NCBI RefSeq assembly: GCF_000262465.1
Contig: NZ_CM001489.1
Coordinates: 3,763,718-3,827,717 of the forward strand
Length of the DNA stretch: 64,000 nucleotides
DNA from: Frankia sp. QA3
GTDB taxonomy: Bacteria; Actinomycetota; Actinomycetes; Frankiales; Frankiaceae
Direction: 5' to 3'
The notes under the pieces are model-generated. The model saw nothing but the letters and a program-made list of their open reading frames with translations. It was not told the origin of the DNA and ran no database searches. Shown one piece after another: positions 9,116 to 20,731 of this stretch (the stretch's first letter is position 1; each line of letters starts with the position of its first letter). Both the position numbers and the translations under genes were made by a program.

Positions 9116-9850
9116 TCACGGGTTTGCGGCGAGCCGCAGCGCGTCGAGATCCTGGATCACCACGGCCCGGTAGCCGGTGGCGAGCACGCCCCGCTGGCGC
9201 AGGTCACGAAGCACCTTGTGGACCGTCGGCTCGGCGGCGCCCACGAGGGCGGCGAGCTCCGGCTGGGTGAGCGAGACCCCGACGGAACGGTGGCCACCCG
9301 ACGACGAGCCGCCGTAGGCCCGCTCCAGCTCCAGGATCACCCGCGCCACCCGCACCGCGACCGAGCAGCCGCCGAACTCGACCCGCCGCCGGGTCGCCGA
9401 GCGCAGTTTCGCCCCGATCGTGCTGCTCAGCACCTGGTGCACGTCCGGCTGGCGGCGCAGGAACTCGACGAAGGCGTCCGCCCGGACGACCTTCGCGAGC
9501 ACGGCGCCGGCCGCGGTCACGGTCGCCACCCGCGGTTCGGAATCGAGCCCGGCGAGCTCACCGACGAGGTCGCCCCCATGCCGGATCGCGAGCAGGGCGA
9601 ACCCGCCGTTCTCGGTGGTGGCGGTAACCTTCACCCAGCCGTTGAGCAGCAGGACGACGAAGTTCGTGCGGTCGCCCTCGCGCATGACGACCTCTTCGCT
9701 CGTGTATTCACGATACGAACCGAGCCGTAGAATCTCCGCGCGACTTTCCGCCGACATCCGGCCGAGGACGCTCGCCGCCGGCCATTGCATCCGGCGCGGT
9801 CGCAGACCCCGGTCGGGCCCGCTTCCCACCGGTCCAGGCTCCTGCCACAC
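9116..9850 (-). CDS. Crp/Fnr-family transcriptional regulator
   Basis: A 244-residue regulator with an N-terminal cyclic-nucleotide-binding jelly roll (about residues 40-150, with MREGDRTNFVVLLLNGWVKV and GDLVGELAGLD) and a C-terminal winged helix (about 165-230), where VSLTQPELAALVGAAEPTVHKVLRDLRQRGVL gives the recognition helix. The usual Arg-Ser of the cAMP phosphate-binding cassette is not clear, so the ligand is uncertain. The GTG at 9850 is supported by an upstream GAGGGGG; an ATG at 9790 lacks one. It is probably co-transcribed with the cyclase-like gene downstream. Confidence 0.8.
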   Translation of the reverse strand: MWQEPGPVGSGPDRGLRPRRMQWPAASVLGRMSAESRAEILRLGSYREYTSEEVVMREGDRTNFVVLLLNGWVKVTATTENGGFALLAIRHGGDLVGELAGLDSEPRVATVTAAGAVLAKVVRADAFVEFLRRQPDVHQVLSSTIGAKLRSATRRRVEFGGCSVAVRVARVILELERAYGGSSSGGHRSVGVSLTQPELAALVGAAEPTVHKVLRDLRQRGVLATGYRAVVIQDLDALRLAANP

Positions 9851-10132
9851 GACGCCCCCTCGCCCACGCCAGCACGGCCGGCCGGCCGGCCGGCATCACC
9901 CCGAGCGCATCCGCGTATGCGCTTGCGCCGCCGTCATCGTGCCCGGCGACCGGCCGCGGGAGAGTCGTCACCGGACGTCCGGACCCGTCATCCAGATGCT
10001 GATCCAGCATACCGAGACAATTATCCGAACGAGTCATTCCAGGAACGCGAGGGTCGCGAGGGTGCAGATCGCCCGAATTGCGCAAAGACGGTCCGGGCCG
10101 GTTCACGTAACCGGCCCGGACCGCGAGCGGTC
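9851..10132. other. Intergenic region with two small palindromes
   Basis: Between the Crp-family gene start and the pirin stop. CCGGACGTCCGG at 9971-9982 is a perfect palindrome, and ATGCTG-ATC-CAGCAT lies at 9996-10010. Either could be an operator for the minus-strand Crp-family gene. Nothing coding is evident. Confidence 0.3.
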
Positions 10133-11101
10133 TCAGCCACGGTGCGGCATGAGTGCGCCGGCCGGGATGACGCCGAGCTTGCCCGCCTGGTAGTCCTCGA
10201 CGGCCTGGATGAGTTCCGCGCGGGTGTTCATGACGAACGGCCCGTACGCCTCGACGTGCTCGCGGATCGGGCGCCCGCCCAGGAGCAGCACCTCCAGCGC
10301 CGGCGTCACCGCGTCCTGGCGCGCGTCGGCCGTCACGGTCACCAGATCCCCGGCGCCGAGGACGGCGAGCTGCCCGGCCTCGATCGGTCGGCCCGCCGGG
10401 CCGACCGTGCCGCGGCCGCCCAGGACGTAGGCGAGCGCGTTGAACTCCGGGTTCCAGGGGACGTGCATCCGAGCCCCGGGGCTCACCGTCGCGTGGACGA
10501 CGGAGATCGGCGTGTGCGTCGAACCCGGGCCACGGTGCTCGCCCACCTCGCCCGCGATCACGCGCAGCAGCGCGCCGCCGTCCGGCGAGGAGACCAGCTC
10601 CACCTGCCCGGCCTCCAGGTTCTGGTAGCGCGGCGGGGTGAACTTGTCCCGGCCGGGGAGGTTCACCCACAGCTGGATGCCGTGGAACAGGCCCCCGCGC
10701 ACGACCAGCTCCTCCGGCGGGGTCTCGATGTGCAGGATGCCCGCGCCGGCGGTCATCCACTGCGTCGCGCCGTCCGTGATGAGGCCGCCGCCGCCGTGCG
10801 AGTCCTGGTGCTGGAACGTGCCGTCGATCATGTAGGTGACGGTCTCGAAGCCGCGGTGCGGGTGCCACGGGGTGCCCTTGGGCTCGCCGGGGCCGTAGTC
10901 GACCGCGCCCATCTCGTCCATGTGGATGAACGGGTCGAGGTCGGTGAGCCGGACGCCGGCGAAGGCCCGACGGACCGGGAACCCCTCGCCTTCGAAGCCG
11001 GTCGGCGCGGTCGTGATCGTGCGCACCGGGCGGTCGACGGCACCGAGCGCGGGCTCGGCCAGCCGGGGCAGCCGGACGGTGTCGGCGGTGACGGCGGGCA
11101 T
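10133..11101 (-). CDS. Pirin-family bicupin protein
   Basis: A 322-residue cupin. The N-terminal cupin (about 15-150) carries the pirin metal-ligand pattern HPHRGFETVTYMIDG, with further ligands in FQHQDSHGGGG and ILHIE. A second cupin occupies about 175-300. Pirins bind iron and act as quercetinase-like oxygenases or redox-linked regulators. Start: ATG at 11101 is preceded by GGAGGAC; the reading frame upstream is not pirin-like. It diverges from lon, and a MarR-type palindrome lies about 75 bp upstream of its start. Pirin genes are often controlled by stress-responsive regulators, which suits that site. Confidence 0.9.
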   Translation of the reverse strand: MPAVTADTVRLPRLAEPALGAVDRPVRTITTAPTGFEGEGFPVRRAFAGVRLTDLDPFIHMDEMGAVDYGPGEPKGTPWHPHRGFETVTYMIDGTFQHQDSHGGGGLITDGATQWMTAGAGILHIETPPEELVVRGGLFHGIQLWVNLPGRDKFTPPRYQNLEAGQVELVSSPDGGALLRVIAGEVGEHRGPGSTHTPISVVHATVSPGARMHVPWNPEFNALAYVLGGRGTVGPAGRPIEAGQLAVLGAGDLVTVTADARQDAVTPALEVLLLGGRPIREHVEAYGPFVMNTRAELIQAVEDYQAGKLGVIPAGALMPHRG

Positions 11102-11172
11102 GTCGTCCTCCTGGCTGTGCTTGCGGCCGCCCGGCGGGCCGGCCCTGGCGGGCCCGTCCCGGCGTCCTAGAC

Positions 11173-11188
11173 AGTTGTACATGCAACT
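11173..11188. promoter_or_regulatory. MarR-type palindrome upstream of pirin
   Basis: AGTTG-TACATG-CAACT, a perfect 5-bp inverted repeat with a 6-bp spacer, 72 bp before the pirin start. Size and symmetry suit a MarR or DUF24 family dimer. No such regulator lies in the window. Confidence 0.45.
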
Positions 11189-11293
11189 ACCTGCCCCGCA
11201 CAACCACGCCCCCGCGCCAATCCTTCCCGCCCCCGGCATCCTCGCCCGACCCGCGCAACCTCACCCGACCCACCCCGCCGCGACGCGCTCTCC

Positions 11294-11340
11294 TGCTTAT
11301 CCAGAGGGATAAATCGGTCCCGAAACCCTCTGGATAAGCA
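11294..11340. repeat. 15-bp perfect inverted repeat between pirin and lon
   Basis: TGCTTATCCAGAGGG pairs with CCCTCTGGATAAGCA across 17 bp. The first arm can alternatively fold on itself (TTATCC with GGATAA at 11307-11312), so two mutually exclusive hairpins are possible. A terminator is unexpected between divergent genes; an operator, a leader structure or a small RNA are possible. Confidence 0.5.
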
Positions 11341-11436
11341 CGGCGGCGCTCGCGGCCAGCAGTCGAGCAGGGTCACGGGCGCCAGAGGTGTTCGCTCTGG
11401 GCGAGCAACCTCGGGAACAACGGTAGGCTGAGAGGA

Positions 11437-11457
11437 CTTCAGTCCAAGTGACTCAAC
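11437..11457. promoter_or_regulatory. HAIR-like element (HspR operator) at lon
   Basis: CTTCAGT-N7-ACTCAAC matches the HspR-associated inverted repeat CTTGAGT-N7-ACTCAAG at 12 of 14 positions with the exact spacing. TAGGCT at 11425-11430 is a plausible -10 just before it, so a bound repressor would cover the transcription start. HspR control of lon is known in Streptomyces. Confidence 0.7.
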
Positions 11458-11480
11458 TTCCTCACGTGAGGGTGGACCAC

Positions 11481-14069
<2,589 letters not shown>

Positions 14070-14084
14070 TCCCGGCCCGGCACT

Positions 14085-14129
14085 CCCGTGGGCCGGCCGG
14101 TGCCCCCAGGCGCCGGCCCGGCCCACGGG
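14085..14129 (+). terminator. Terminator hairpin after lon
   Basis: CCCGTGGGCCGG pairs with CCGGCCCACGGG-type sequence around an 11-base loop, 15 bp after the lon stop. There is no U-run, as is common for actinobacterial terminators. Confidence 0.65.
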
Positions 14130-14652
14130 CGGCCCCACCGTGAGCAGGCAGATCGCGCTGACACGGACCGGCGTGACCGGACAGGATTGCATACGGCTTG
14201 CAAGCGACACGCCGCGGGCAAGGTAAACACCATGTGACGGGGACGCGCGAACCCCCGATCACGGCTACGGTCGGGACGTGGATAGTGGCCGCTGTCTTCG
14301 GCAGGAGCGCATCGCACAGCAGCGCATCCTGGGGCTCAGCCGACAAGGGGTGCGTCAACGACCGCGGGATAACCGCGGCCCGGCACGCCCGCCGAGCAGG
14401 CCACCCGGCCGGCGGCGGCGCACCCGCTGACGCCTCCCGTCCCGACGCCCGCCCGCCGGCCGTCGCTCGCACCGCCCCACGCCACGGGCCTTCCCGACCG
14501 GCGGCCCGTTCAACGCCCGCTCCCGGGCACCGCCCGTAGCCCGCCGCCCAACGGATGCCCGTCCGAGGCAAGGGCGCCGGTCAGCGCCGCGAACCGGCCC
14601 ATTAGAGTGATCCGATCCCCATGGGCCGGCGTGGCGGAGGGACCCGGACGAC
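14130..14652. other. Intergenic region, no gene recognised
   Basis: About 520 bp. It includes a mildly AT-richer patch near 14185-14250 that could hold promoters. I found no tRNA, no convincing reading frame and no repeat. Confidence 0.4.
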
Positions 14653-15126
14653 GTGGACACCCTCAGACGAGGCTGGATCGGCCTGGCGCTGTTCTTCGCG
14701 GCGCTGCTGCTCATGCCGGTCCTGGTCTTCGGGTACGACAAGGACCGGTCCGAGCCGCACCCGGTGGCCACAACCTCCCTCACCACCACAGATCCTCTCG
14801 ACAGCCCCTCCCCACCGCGACCGACCGGCACGCCGCTCGTCTTCACCGGCATCCGCCCGGGTGAGCGGATCTCCGGCTTCCGGACCATCCAGGTGGAATC
14901 GGCCAGCTACGACGGCCCGCTGGAATACGTGCTCAACGGGCCGATCGCCCCGTTCCGGCGGGATTTGAGCCAGCCGCCCTACGTGTTCAACCCCCATGCC
15001 GGCGGCTGGCAGACCACCGAGGTACCGAACGGGGAGTACACCCTGACCGCCATCCCGACCGAGGTGGCCAACGATCAGATCTCCATCACGTTTACTGTAA
15101 GTAACGAAGCGGGTGTGGCCGGCTAA
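14653..15126 (+). CDS. Membrane-anchored secreted protein of unknown function
   Basis: 157 residues. A single hydrophobic segment at about residues 7-27 follows two Arg residues, then a Thr/Ser/Pro-rich stalk (35-58), then a compact extracellular domain (60-150) rich in beta-strand pattern, with paired aromatic and Gly motifs ([38 protein letters not shown]). The strand pattern is reminiscent of an Ig-like fold. GTG at 14653 is the first start after GGACCCGGACGAC. It lies 85 bp before orn on the same strand. I do not recognise the family. Confidence 0.6.
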   Translation: MDTLRRGWIGLALFFAALLLMPVLVFGYDKDRSEPHPVATTSLTTTDPLDSPSPPRPTGTPLVFTGIRPGERISGFRTIQVESASYDGPLEYVLNGPIAPFRRDLSQPPYVFNPHAGGWQTTEVPNGEYTLTAIPTEVANDQISITFTVSNEAGVAG

Positions 15127-15211
15127 CATCCGCCACCATTTACCCGACTACACCGTCCAGCTCCCGGGGGTGCGCGTGACGCTGCGAGCCGCAGACCCTA
15201 ATGTCAGCGGG

Positions 15212-15931
15212 ATGGATCGTCTGGTGTGGATCGACTGCGAGATGACGGGCCTGGATGCCGCGTCGGATCTGCTACTGGAAGTGGCCTGCCTGGTTACGGA
15301 CAGCGAGCTAAACATCCTCGACGAGGGCATCGACCTGGTCATCTCGGCGCCAGACGAGGCGCTGGAGGCGATGGTGCCCGTCGTCCGCGAGATGCACCAG
15401 ACCTCCGGCCTGACCGCCGCTGTCCGCGCCTCCACGCTGCCCCTGGCGGACGCGGAGGCACAGGTCCTCGACTACGTCCGCGCCCGCGTGCCGGAGGTGC
15501 GCAAGGCGCCGCTGTGCGGCAACTCGATCGCCACCGACCGCACCTTCCTCGCCCGCCACATGCCGTCGTTGGACGCCCACCTCCACTACCGCATGATCGA
15601 CGTCTCGTCGATCAAGGAACTGGCCCGGCGCTGGTACGTGCGGACGTACTACGCGGCGCCGGTCAAGCGCGGCGGCCACCGGGCGCTGGCCGACATCCAG
15701 GAGAGCATCGAGGAGCTGCGCTACTACCGACAGGCGCTGTTCGTGCCGCAGCCCGGCCCCGGCACCGAGCAGGCGCGGGCGATCGCGGCCGAGGTCCGCG
15801 GCCAGACCGACGCCATCCTCGCCGCGCTCTCCGCCGGCCGCCCCGCCCCCCTCGCAACCACTCCCCCCGGCGCCGCCGCGGCGGGCGGCGACCCCTCGTC
15901 GACCACCCCGGGCCGCGCGAACGCAACGTGA
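15212..15931 (+). CDS. orn: Oligoribonuclease
   Basis: A 239-residue DEDDh 3'-5' exoribonuclease that degrades the last 2-5 nucleotides of RNA and linear dinucleotides such as pGpG. It opens with [10 protein letters not shown] (first Asp/Glu pair), continues with [18 protein letters not shown] (middle Asp) and ends with [18 protein letters not shown] (His and final Asp). The core is about 185 residues; the Ala/Pro-rich tail of about 55 residues is extra. The ATG at 15212 starts the conserved region; longer reading frames upstream are not conserved-looking. Confidence 0.93.
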   Translation: MDRLVWIDCEMTGLDAASDLLLEVACLVTDSELNILDEGIDLVISAPDEALEAMVPVVREMHQTSGLTAAVRASTLPLADAEAQVLDYVRARVPEVRKAPLCGNSIATDRTFLARHMPSLDAHLHYRMIDVSSIKELARRWYVRTYYAAPVKRGGHRALADIQESIEELRYYRQALFVPQPGPGTEQARAIAAEVRGQTDAILAALSAGRPAPLATTPPGAAAAGGDPSSTTPGRANAT

Positions 15932-16089
15932 CGCCGACATCACCGGCAACCCCCCTGCCCACGACGCGACATCGACCGGTACGATGGCTTCGCTCGGTGA
16001 GACGCTCCAGGCGGCGCACTCGGGATCTGCACCGGTAGGGGTTCACCGGCGCGGCCCGGCCAGTCGTGCCAGGTGTGGTCATCGGTCAT

Positions 16090-16166
16090 GGTGGGTGTAG
16101 CTCAGCTGGTAGAGCACCGGGTTGTGGTCCCGGTGGTCGCGGGTTCAAGTCCCGTCACCCACCCCA
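16090..16166 (+). tRNA. tRNA-His (GTG anticodon)
   Basis: Acceptor GTGGGTG (16091-16097) pairs with CACCCAC (16156-16162). The anticodon loop TTGTGGT is at 16122-16128 with GTG at 16124-16126, and the T-loop GGTTCAAGTCC is present. G at 16090 supplies the G-1 specific to tRNA-His, opposite C73 at 16163. CCA is encoded at 16164-16166. Confidence 0.95.
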
Positions 16167-16415
16167 GCGCAGCAGCCGTCCTATCAGGGCCGATGGTCCG
16201 GTAGCACGGTGCGGGCATCGGCAGCGACGCGCGGCGCAGAACAAGTGCGCGGGACGCATCACCCGTCGGGTCGGACACCAGGTCCGCCGTCGGACGGGTG
16301 GGCGCCGCCGCGCAGGCAACCAGGTCCAACGTGCGAGAGATGACCGCTTCGATCAGCGCCCGGTCTGCGTCGTCGAAGCCTCGGACCGCGCCCGTGGTGG
16401 ACGCCTGAGCCCGGG

Positions 16416-16871
16416 TCAGTCCAGGTACATCCGGAAGCCGGCCGCCGAGGGGTCAAAGCCGACCGTCTTGTAGAAAAGATGCGCCTCGCTGCGGTCGTTG
16501 CGGGACAGGAGCTGGATCTTGTAGCAACCGGCGGATCGCGCGGCACGTACGACATCGGTCATCAGTTCTTGGCCGACGCCCAGGCGCCGGCTGCCGTGGT
16601 CGACGACGACGTTCTCGACGATCGCCCAGGGCCGTCCGTCATGGGTCAGGTTGGGGACGATCATCAGGTCGGCCGTACCGACCACCTGGCCACCCGTCTC
16701 CGCGACGGTCAACCGTCGCGCCGGATCGCCGAGGATCCGCGCAAGGACCGGCCCGGCGGTGGTCATGTCGGTGGGTAGCGACCCGGGCGGGAACCGGGCA
16801 AGCTGCCGGTAGAGCTCGAGCAGCGCCGGCAGGTCATCGGTTGTTGCGAGGCGGATGCGTAGCTTGTCCAC
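16416..16871 (-). CDS. GNAT-family N-acetyltransferase
   Basis: A 151-residue acetyl-CoA-dependent acyltransferase. Conserved GNAT elements: IRLATTDDLPALLELYRQLAR at the N-terminus, the beta-4 strand WAIVENVVVDHGSRRLGVGQELM containing the acetyl-CoA pyrophosphate loop (RRLGVG), and the C-terminal CYKIQLLSRNDRSEAHLFYKTVGF. Substrate is unknown. GTG at 16871 has an AGGA nine bases upstream; a GTG at 16895 would add eight residues. The 250 bp between it and tRNA-His holds nothing I can support. Confidence 0.8.
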   Translation of the reverse strand: MDKLRIRLATTDDLPALLELYRQLARFPPGSLPTDMTTAGPVLARILGDPARRLTVAETGGQVVGTADLMIVPNLTHDGRPWAIVENVVVDHGSRRLGVGQELMTDVVRAARSAGCYKIQLLSRNDRSEAHLFYKTVGFDPSAAGFRMYLD

Positions 16872-16949
16872 GGCATCGATCCTGGCCGCCCCCACAGCCC
16901 GGGATCAAGGTGCCCCCTTCGGAGGCCACGCGTCGTGCTACCAAGGACG

Positions 16950-17666
16950 TCACTCGATGTCGAACAGGCCCTGGCGCACCGCGTACATGACGGCCTCCAT
17001 CCGCGAGTGCAGCTGGAGCTTGTCCAGGATGTTGCGCACGTGGTTCTTGACCGTGTTCTCGCTGATGAACAGCTTGCGGGCGATCTCGCGGTTGGCGCGG
17101 CCCTCCGCGACGAGCTTGAGCACCTCGAGTTCGCGGGCGGTCAGGTGCGGGGCGTGCGCGCGGGGGCGGTCCTCGGTGCCGCGGGCCATCGTGGCGAACT
17201 CGACCATCAGCTTCGACGCCATCGACGGGCTGATCAGACTCTGCCCGTTGTGCACGGCGCGGACGGCGTCGGCCACCTCGTGCGGCGGAATCGACTTGAG
17301 CAGGTACCCGACGGCACCCGCCTTGATCGCCTCGAACAGGTCGGACTCCTCGTCCGACACGGTGAGCATGACGATCCGGGTGCGCGGCACCGCTCGCTTG
17401 ATCGCCCCGGCAGCGGCGATCCCGTCCCGGCCGGGCATGCGGACGTCCATCAGCACGATGTCCGGCGAGGTGCCGGAGGCCAGGGTCAGCGCCTCCTGAC
17501 CGTCGCCGGCGCGGCCGACGACGCTGATGTCCTCCTCGATCTCCAGGACCGTCTGCAGGCCCTGAAGAAAAAGCTCATGATCGTCTACTACGAGGACCCG
17601 GATCGGTACGGAGCCCTCGACGGAGTCGGCTTCAGCGGCCGACGGCGGCACGACACTGGCCGTCAT
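16950..17666 (-). CDS. NarL/FixJ-type response regulator
   Basis: 238 residues. The receiver domain (about 20-140) has the acidic pair VDDHE, the phospho-acceptor Asp in DIVLMDVRMPGRDG, the Thr in IVMLTVSD and the Lys in YLLKS. A LuxR-type HTH follows (about 170-235) with LTARELEVLKLVAEGRANREIARKLFISENTVKNHVRNILDKL. No histidine kinase gene is adjacent, so it is an orphan here. The start is the ATG at 17666, with a GTG directly before it. Confidence 0.88.
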   Translation of the reverse strand: MTASVVPPSAAEADSVEGSVPIRVLVVDDHELFLQGLQTVLEIEEDISVVGRAGDGQEALTLASGTSPDIVLMDVRMPGRDGIAAAGAIKRAVPRTRIVMLTVSDEESDLFEAIKAGAVGYLLKSIPPHEVADAVRAVHNGQSLISPSMASKLMVEFATMARGTEDRPRAHAPHLTARELEVLKLVAEGRANREIARKLFISENTVKNHVRNILDKLQLHSRMEAVMYAVRQGLFDIE

Positions 17667-18130
17667 CACACATCCGGGAATCAGGATCGAATCGTCCGGG
17701 CGACGACGCGGACGCGTACGAAAGATGGTTCGGACACCCTTCCACTCTACGTGATGAAGTGCACACCCGAGGTCGTGACAGCGTCCGAGTGACGCCTGCG
17801 TCTCCCCCCATTAACGCATCCGACATGCCGGAAATAATACGCGGTGAACCCTGCCTGCCACCCCATATCGCCGGCTTCGGCACCGGAACGGCAGCGGTTT
17901 CGGCCGGTCAGGGGGATGTCGCCCGACCGGGAGCGCCACGGCCGGGCGCGAGCAAGATCACGCCAAATCGGACGATCCCCGTCCGGGTAGCGGAATGAGC
18001 GCTCACCAAGCCAATTTATCGGCCGTCAATCGGGCAACATGGTTATCCGCGGGCAATCGAATTATCGGATGTACGGTATACGTCACTAGTCTGCTGGCGC
18101 GCGCGGCGGATGAGCGTCAATCTCATGTGT
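17667..18130. promoter_or_regulatory. Divergent promoter region
   Basis: About 460 bp between the response regulator and the aldehyde dehydrogenase. The right part (18000-18100) is AT-richer than its surroundings; TAGTCT near 18089 is a possible -10 for the dehydrogenase, and TGAGCGCTCA near 17997 is a palindrome. No gene recognised. Confidence 0.35.
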
Positions 18131-19702
18131 ATGGCCGCGACCATCAGCACCCCTCAGCCGCGACTCCACATCAAGCCGGGTACGACCTGGTCCGAAGCGT
18201 TCGCCCGATGCCACGAGATCGCCCCGGAGGCGTTCGACTCCGACCGCCTGCTCAACCTGTGGGGCGGCGAGTGGCGCCGCACCGGCACTCCCCTGCACAG
18301 CCACTCCCCCGTCGACGGCTCGCCGATCGCCGGGCCGCCCATGCTTGACCAGGACGAGGCACACGAGGCGATCAGGGCCGCCCTCGACGACCACAAGGAG
18401 TGGCGCGACGTAGCGCTGGCCGAGCGCAAGGCCCGGGTCCGCGCCGCGGTCGACGCCATGGACGCCCACCGCGAGCTGCTGGCACTGCTGCTCGTCTGGG
18501 AGATCGGCAAGCCCTGGCGCCTCGCCCTCACCGACGTCGACCGCGCCCTGGACGGGGTCCGCTGGTACCTCGACGAGATCGACGGCATGATCGCCGGCCG
18601 CGGCCCGCTGCCCGGCCCGGTCAGCAACATCGCGAGCTGGAACTACCCGATGAGCGTGCTCATGCACGCCATGCTGGTCCAGATCCTCGCCGGCAACGGC
18701 ACGATCGCGAAGACCCCGACCGACGGCGGCGCCGCCTGCCTGACCCTGGCCAGCGCCCTGGCCCGCCGGGAGGGCCTGCCGGTCTCGCTGGTCTCGGGAT
18801 CGGGTTCGCGGCTGTCCTCGGCGCTGGTGCGCGCCCCGGAGATCGGCTGCCTGGCCTTCGTCGGCGGCCGCTCGGCCGGCGGGCAGGTCGCCGCCGCGCT
18901 GGTCGACACCGGAAAGCGCCACTTCCTCGAGCAGGAGGGGCTCAACGCCTGGGGCATCTGGGACTTCTCCCAGTGGGACACCCTCGCCGCCCATCTGCGC
19001 AAGGGCTTCGAGTACGGCAAGCAGCGCTGCACCGCCTACCCGCGCTACGTCGTCCAGCGCCAGCTGTTCGACCGTTTCCTCGAGATGTACCTGCCGGTGG
19101 TCTCGGGGGTCCGGTTCGGCCACCCGCTGGCCGTCGCCGACGACGCCGACCCGCTGCCCGAGTTGGACTACGGCCCCGTCATCACCACCGACAAGGCCAC
19201 GGAGCTCGCCGCCAAGGTCGACGAGGCGATCACGAAGGGCGGCGTGCCGCTCTACCGCGGTGACATCGCCGACGGCCGGTTCATCCCCGGGCAGGACACT
19301 TCCGCCTACGTCCCGCCGGTGGCGATCCTGCACCCGCCCGCCTCCAGCGCGCTGCACCACGCCGAGCCGTTCGGGCCGGTCGACACGATCGTCGTCGTCG
19401 ACTCCGAGGCCGAGCTGCTGGCGGCCATGAACGCCTCCAACGGCGCGCTGGTCGCGTCCCTGGCCTGCGACGACGAGTCGTACGCCCGCCGGCTCGCCGG
19501 GGAGCTGCAGGCGTTCAAGGTCGGCGTCAACAAGCCGCGTTCGCGCGGCGACCGCGACGAGCCGTTCGGCGGGCGCGGCGCGTCCTGGAAGGGCGCGTTC
19601 GTCGGCGGCGCCCACCTCGTCCGGGCCGTCACCGTCGGACCCGACCCCGACGAGCGCCTCGTCGGCAACTTCCCCAGCTACTCCCTCTACCCCGAGGTCT
19701 GA
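18131..19702 (+). CDS. Aldehyde dehydrogenase family protein
   Basis: About 523 residues of the NAD(P)-dependent aldehyde dehydrogenase superfamily, which oxidises aldehydes to carboxylates. The cofactor domain shows SNIASWNYPMSVLMHAMLVQILAGNGTIAKTP. The general-base Glu lies in HFLEQEGLNAW and the catalytic Cys in FEYGKQRCTAYPR, where most members have GQ.C. The C-terminal PFGPVDTIVVVD and PFGGRGASWKG motifs are standard. The altered residues around Glu and Cys suggest a divergent branch, so substrate is unknown. Of three close ATGs (18110, 18125, 18131), the last is preferred because leader-like sequence ends there. Confidence 0.85.
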   Translation: MAATISTPQPRLHIKPGTTWSEAFARCHEIAPEAFDSDRLLNLWGGEWRRTGTPLHSHSPVDGSPIAGPPMLDQDEAHEAIRAALDDHKEWRDVALAERKARVRAAVDAMDAHRELLALLLVWEIGKPWRLALTDVDRALDGVRWYLDEIDGMIAGRGPLPGPVSNIASWNYPMSVLMHAMLVQILAGNGTIAKTPTDGGAACLTLASALARREGLPVSLVSGSGSRLSSALVRAPEIGCLAFVGGRSAGGQVAAALVDTGKRHFLEQEGLNAWGIWDFSQWDTLAAHLRKGFEYGKQRCTAYPRYVVQRQLFDRFLEMYLPVVSGVRFGHPLAVADDADPLPELDYGPVITTDKATELAAKVDEAITKGGVPLYRGDIADGRFIPGQDTSAYVPPVAILHPPASSALHHAEPFGPVDTIVVVDSEAELLAAMNASNGALVASLACDDESYARRLAGELQAFKVGVNKPRSRGDRDEPFGGRGASWKGAFVGGAHLVRAVTVGPDPDERLVGNFPSYSLYPEV

Positions 19703-19929
19703 GCGGCAGCCTCGAGGTCCGGCGACTACCGGGGAGCCGGCCGGGGGGCGCCCCTCCAGGCCGGTTCCCGGCGGTTGAGCCATCGTCCGACTACTGGAAG
19801 CGGACGACCACCGAGCCGACCGGACCCGTTCCTCTACGCTGGGCGGGTGATGATCTGTATCCGGCGGCTGTGCGTCGACATCCGGCCCGGTCGCGGCCGG
19901 ACCGGAGTCCGAGGGGTTGCGGCGCCGTG

Positions 19930-20727
19930 ATGGCTGCCGCTGCGAGGGCCGAACGGTTCCGCGATCTGCACCGGCCCGGGGCGCCGCTGATCATGCCGAA
20001 TGCCTGGGACGCGGGGACGGCTCGGGTGCTCGCCGCGGTCGGCGCTCAGGCGGTGGGCACGACGAGCAGCGGGTTCGCCGGCACCCTCGGCCGACTCGAC
20101 CGCTCGGTGACCCGCGACGAGGCGCTCGGGCACGCCGCCGCGCTTGTCGCGGCGGTGGACGTGCCCGTCTCCGCCGATCTGGAGAACGGTTTCGGCGCCG
20201 AGCCGGCCGCCGTCGCGGCGACGGTGCGGGCGGCGGTGGTCGCGGGGCTCGCCGGGTGCTCGATCGAGGACTTCACCGGTGGCCGGCAGGGCTCGATCCA
20301 CGACGTCGGCCTGGCCACCGAGCGGATCGCCGCCGCGGTCGAGGCGGCGGCCGGGCGGCTCGTGCTCACCGCCCGCGCCGAGAACCACCTGCACGGCCGG
20401 GACGACCTCGCCGACACGATCGACCGGTTGCAGCGCTACCAGCAGGCCGGCGCGGACGTCCTCTACGCCCCGGGGCTGCGCCGCGCGGCGGACATCCGCG
20501 GCCTGCTGGCGGAGCTGGACCGTCCGGTCAACGTCCTGCTGATGCCGGGCGGGCCGGGCGTGGCGGAGCTGGCCGAGCTCGGCGCCGCCCGGATCTCGAC
20601 CGGTGGCGCGCTCGCCGTCGCCGCCTTGGGCGCGCTCGGCCGGTCGGTCCAGGAGCTGCTCGACGGGGCGGCCCCGTCGTTCTGGCCGGACGCCGAGGCG
20701 GGGCGTGGGATCGTCCGCTCCTGGTAG
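19930..20727 (+). CDS. Isocitrate lyase/PEP mutase superfamily protein
   Basis: 265 residues with the (beta/alpha)8 fold of this superfamily. Visible elements: LIMPNAWDAGTARVLAAVGAQAVGTTSSGFAGTLG, the metal-binding SADLENGFG, and CSIEDFTGGRQGSIHD. The classical isocitrate-lyase KKCGH loop is absent, so it belongs to the short PEP-mutase-like group whose members act as C-C or P-C lyases on small oxo-acids; the reaction cannot be told. The start is uncertain: ATG at 19930 (GTG at 19927, GAGGGG upstream) or GTG at 19870. It follows the aldehyde dehydrogenase on the same strand after about 230 bp. Confidence 0.8.
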   Translation: MAAAARAERFRDLHRPGAPLIMPNAWDAGTARVLAAVGAQAVGTTSSGFAGTLGRLDRSVTRDEALGHAAALVAAVDVPVSADLENGFGAEPAAVAATVRAAVVAGLAGCSIEDFTGGRQGSIHDVGLATERIAAAVEAAAGRLVLTARAENHLHGRDDLADTIDRLQRYQQAGADVLYAPGLRRAADIRGLLAELDRPVNVLLMPGGPGVAELAELGAARISTGGALAVAALGALGRSVQELLDGAAPSFWPDAEAGRGIVRSW

Positions 20728-20731
20728 GCGG

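Noticed and set aside
11448-11480. GTG 11448 as the start of lon
   Set aside because: It lies inside the HAIR-like operator and precedes the conserved N-terminus by 11 residues that look unconserved; not excluded, but less likely.
16167-16415. Island or attachment site next to tRNA-His
   Set aside because: No repeat of the tRNA end and no integrase or transfer gene found there.
16066-16473. Plus-strand frame spanning tRNA-His
   Set aside because: It overlaps the complete tRNA gene and has no start signal or domain.
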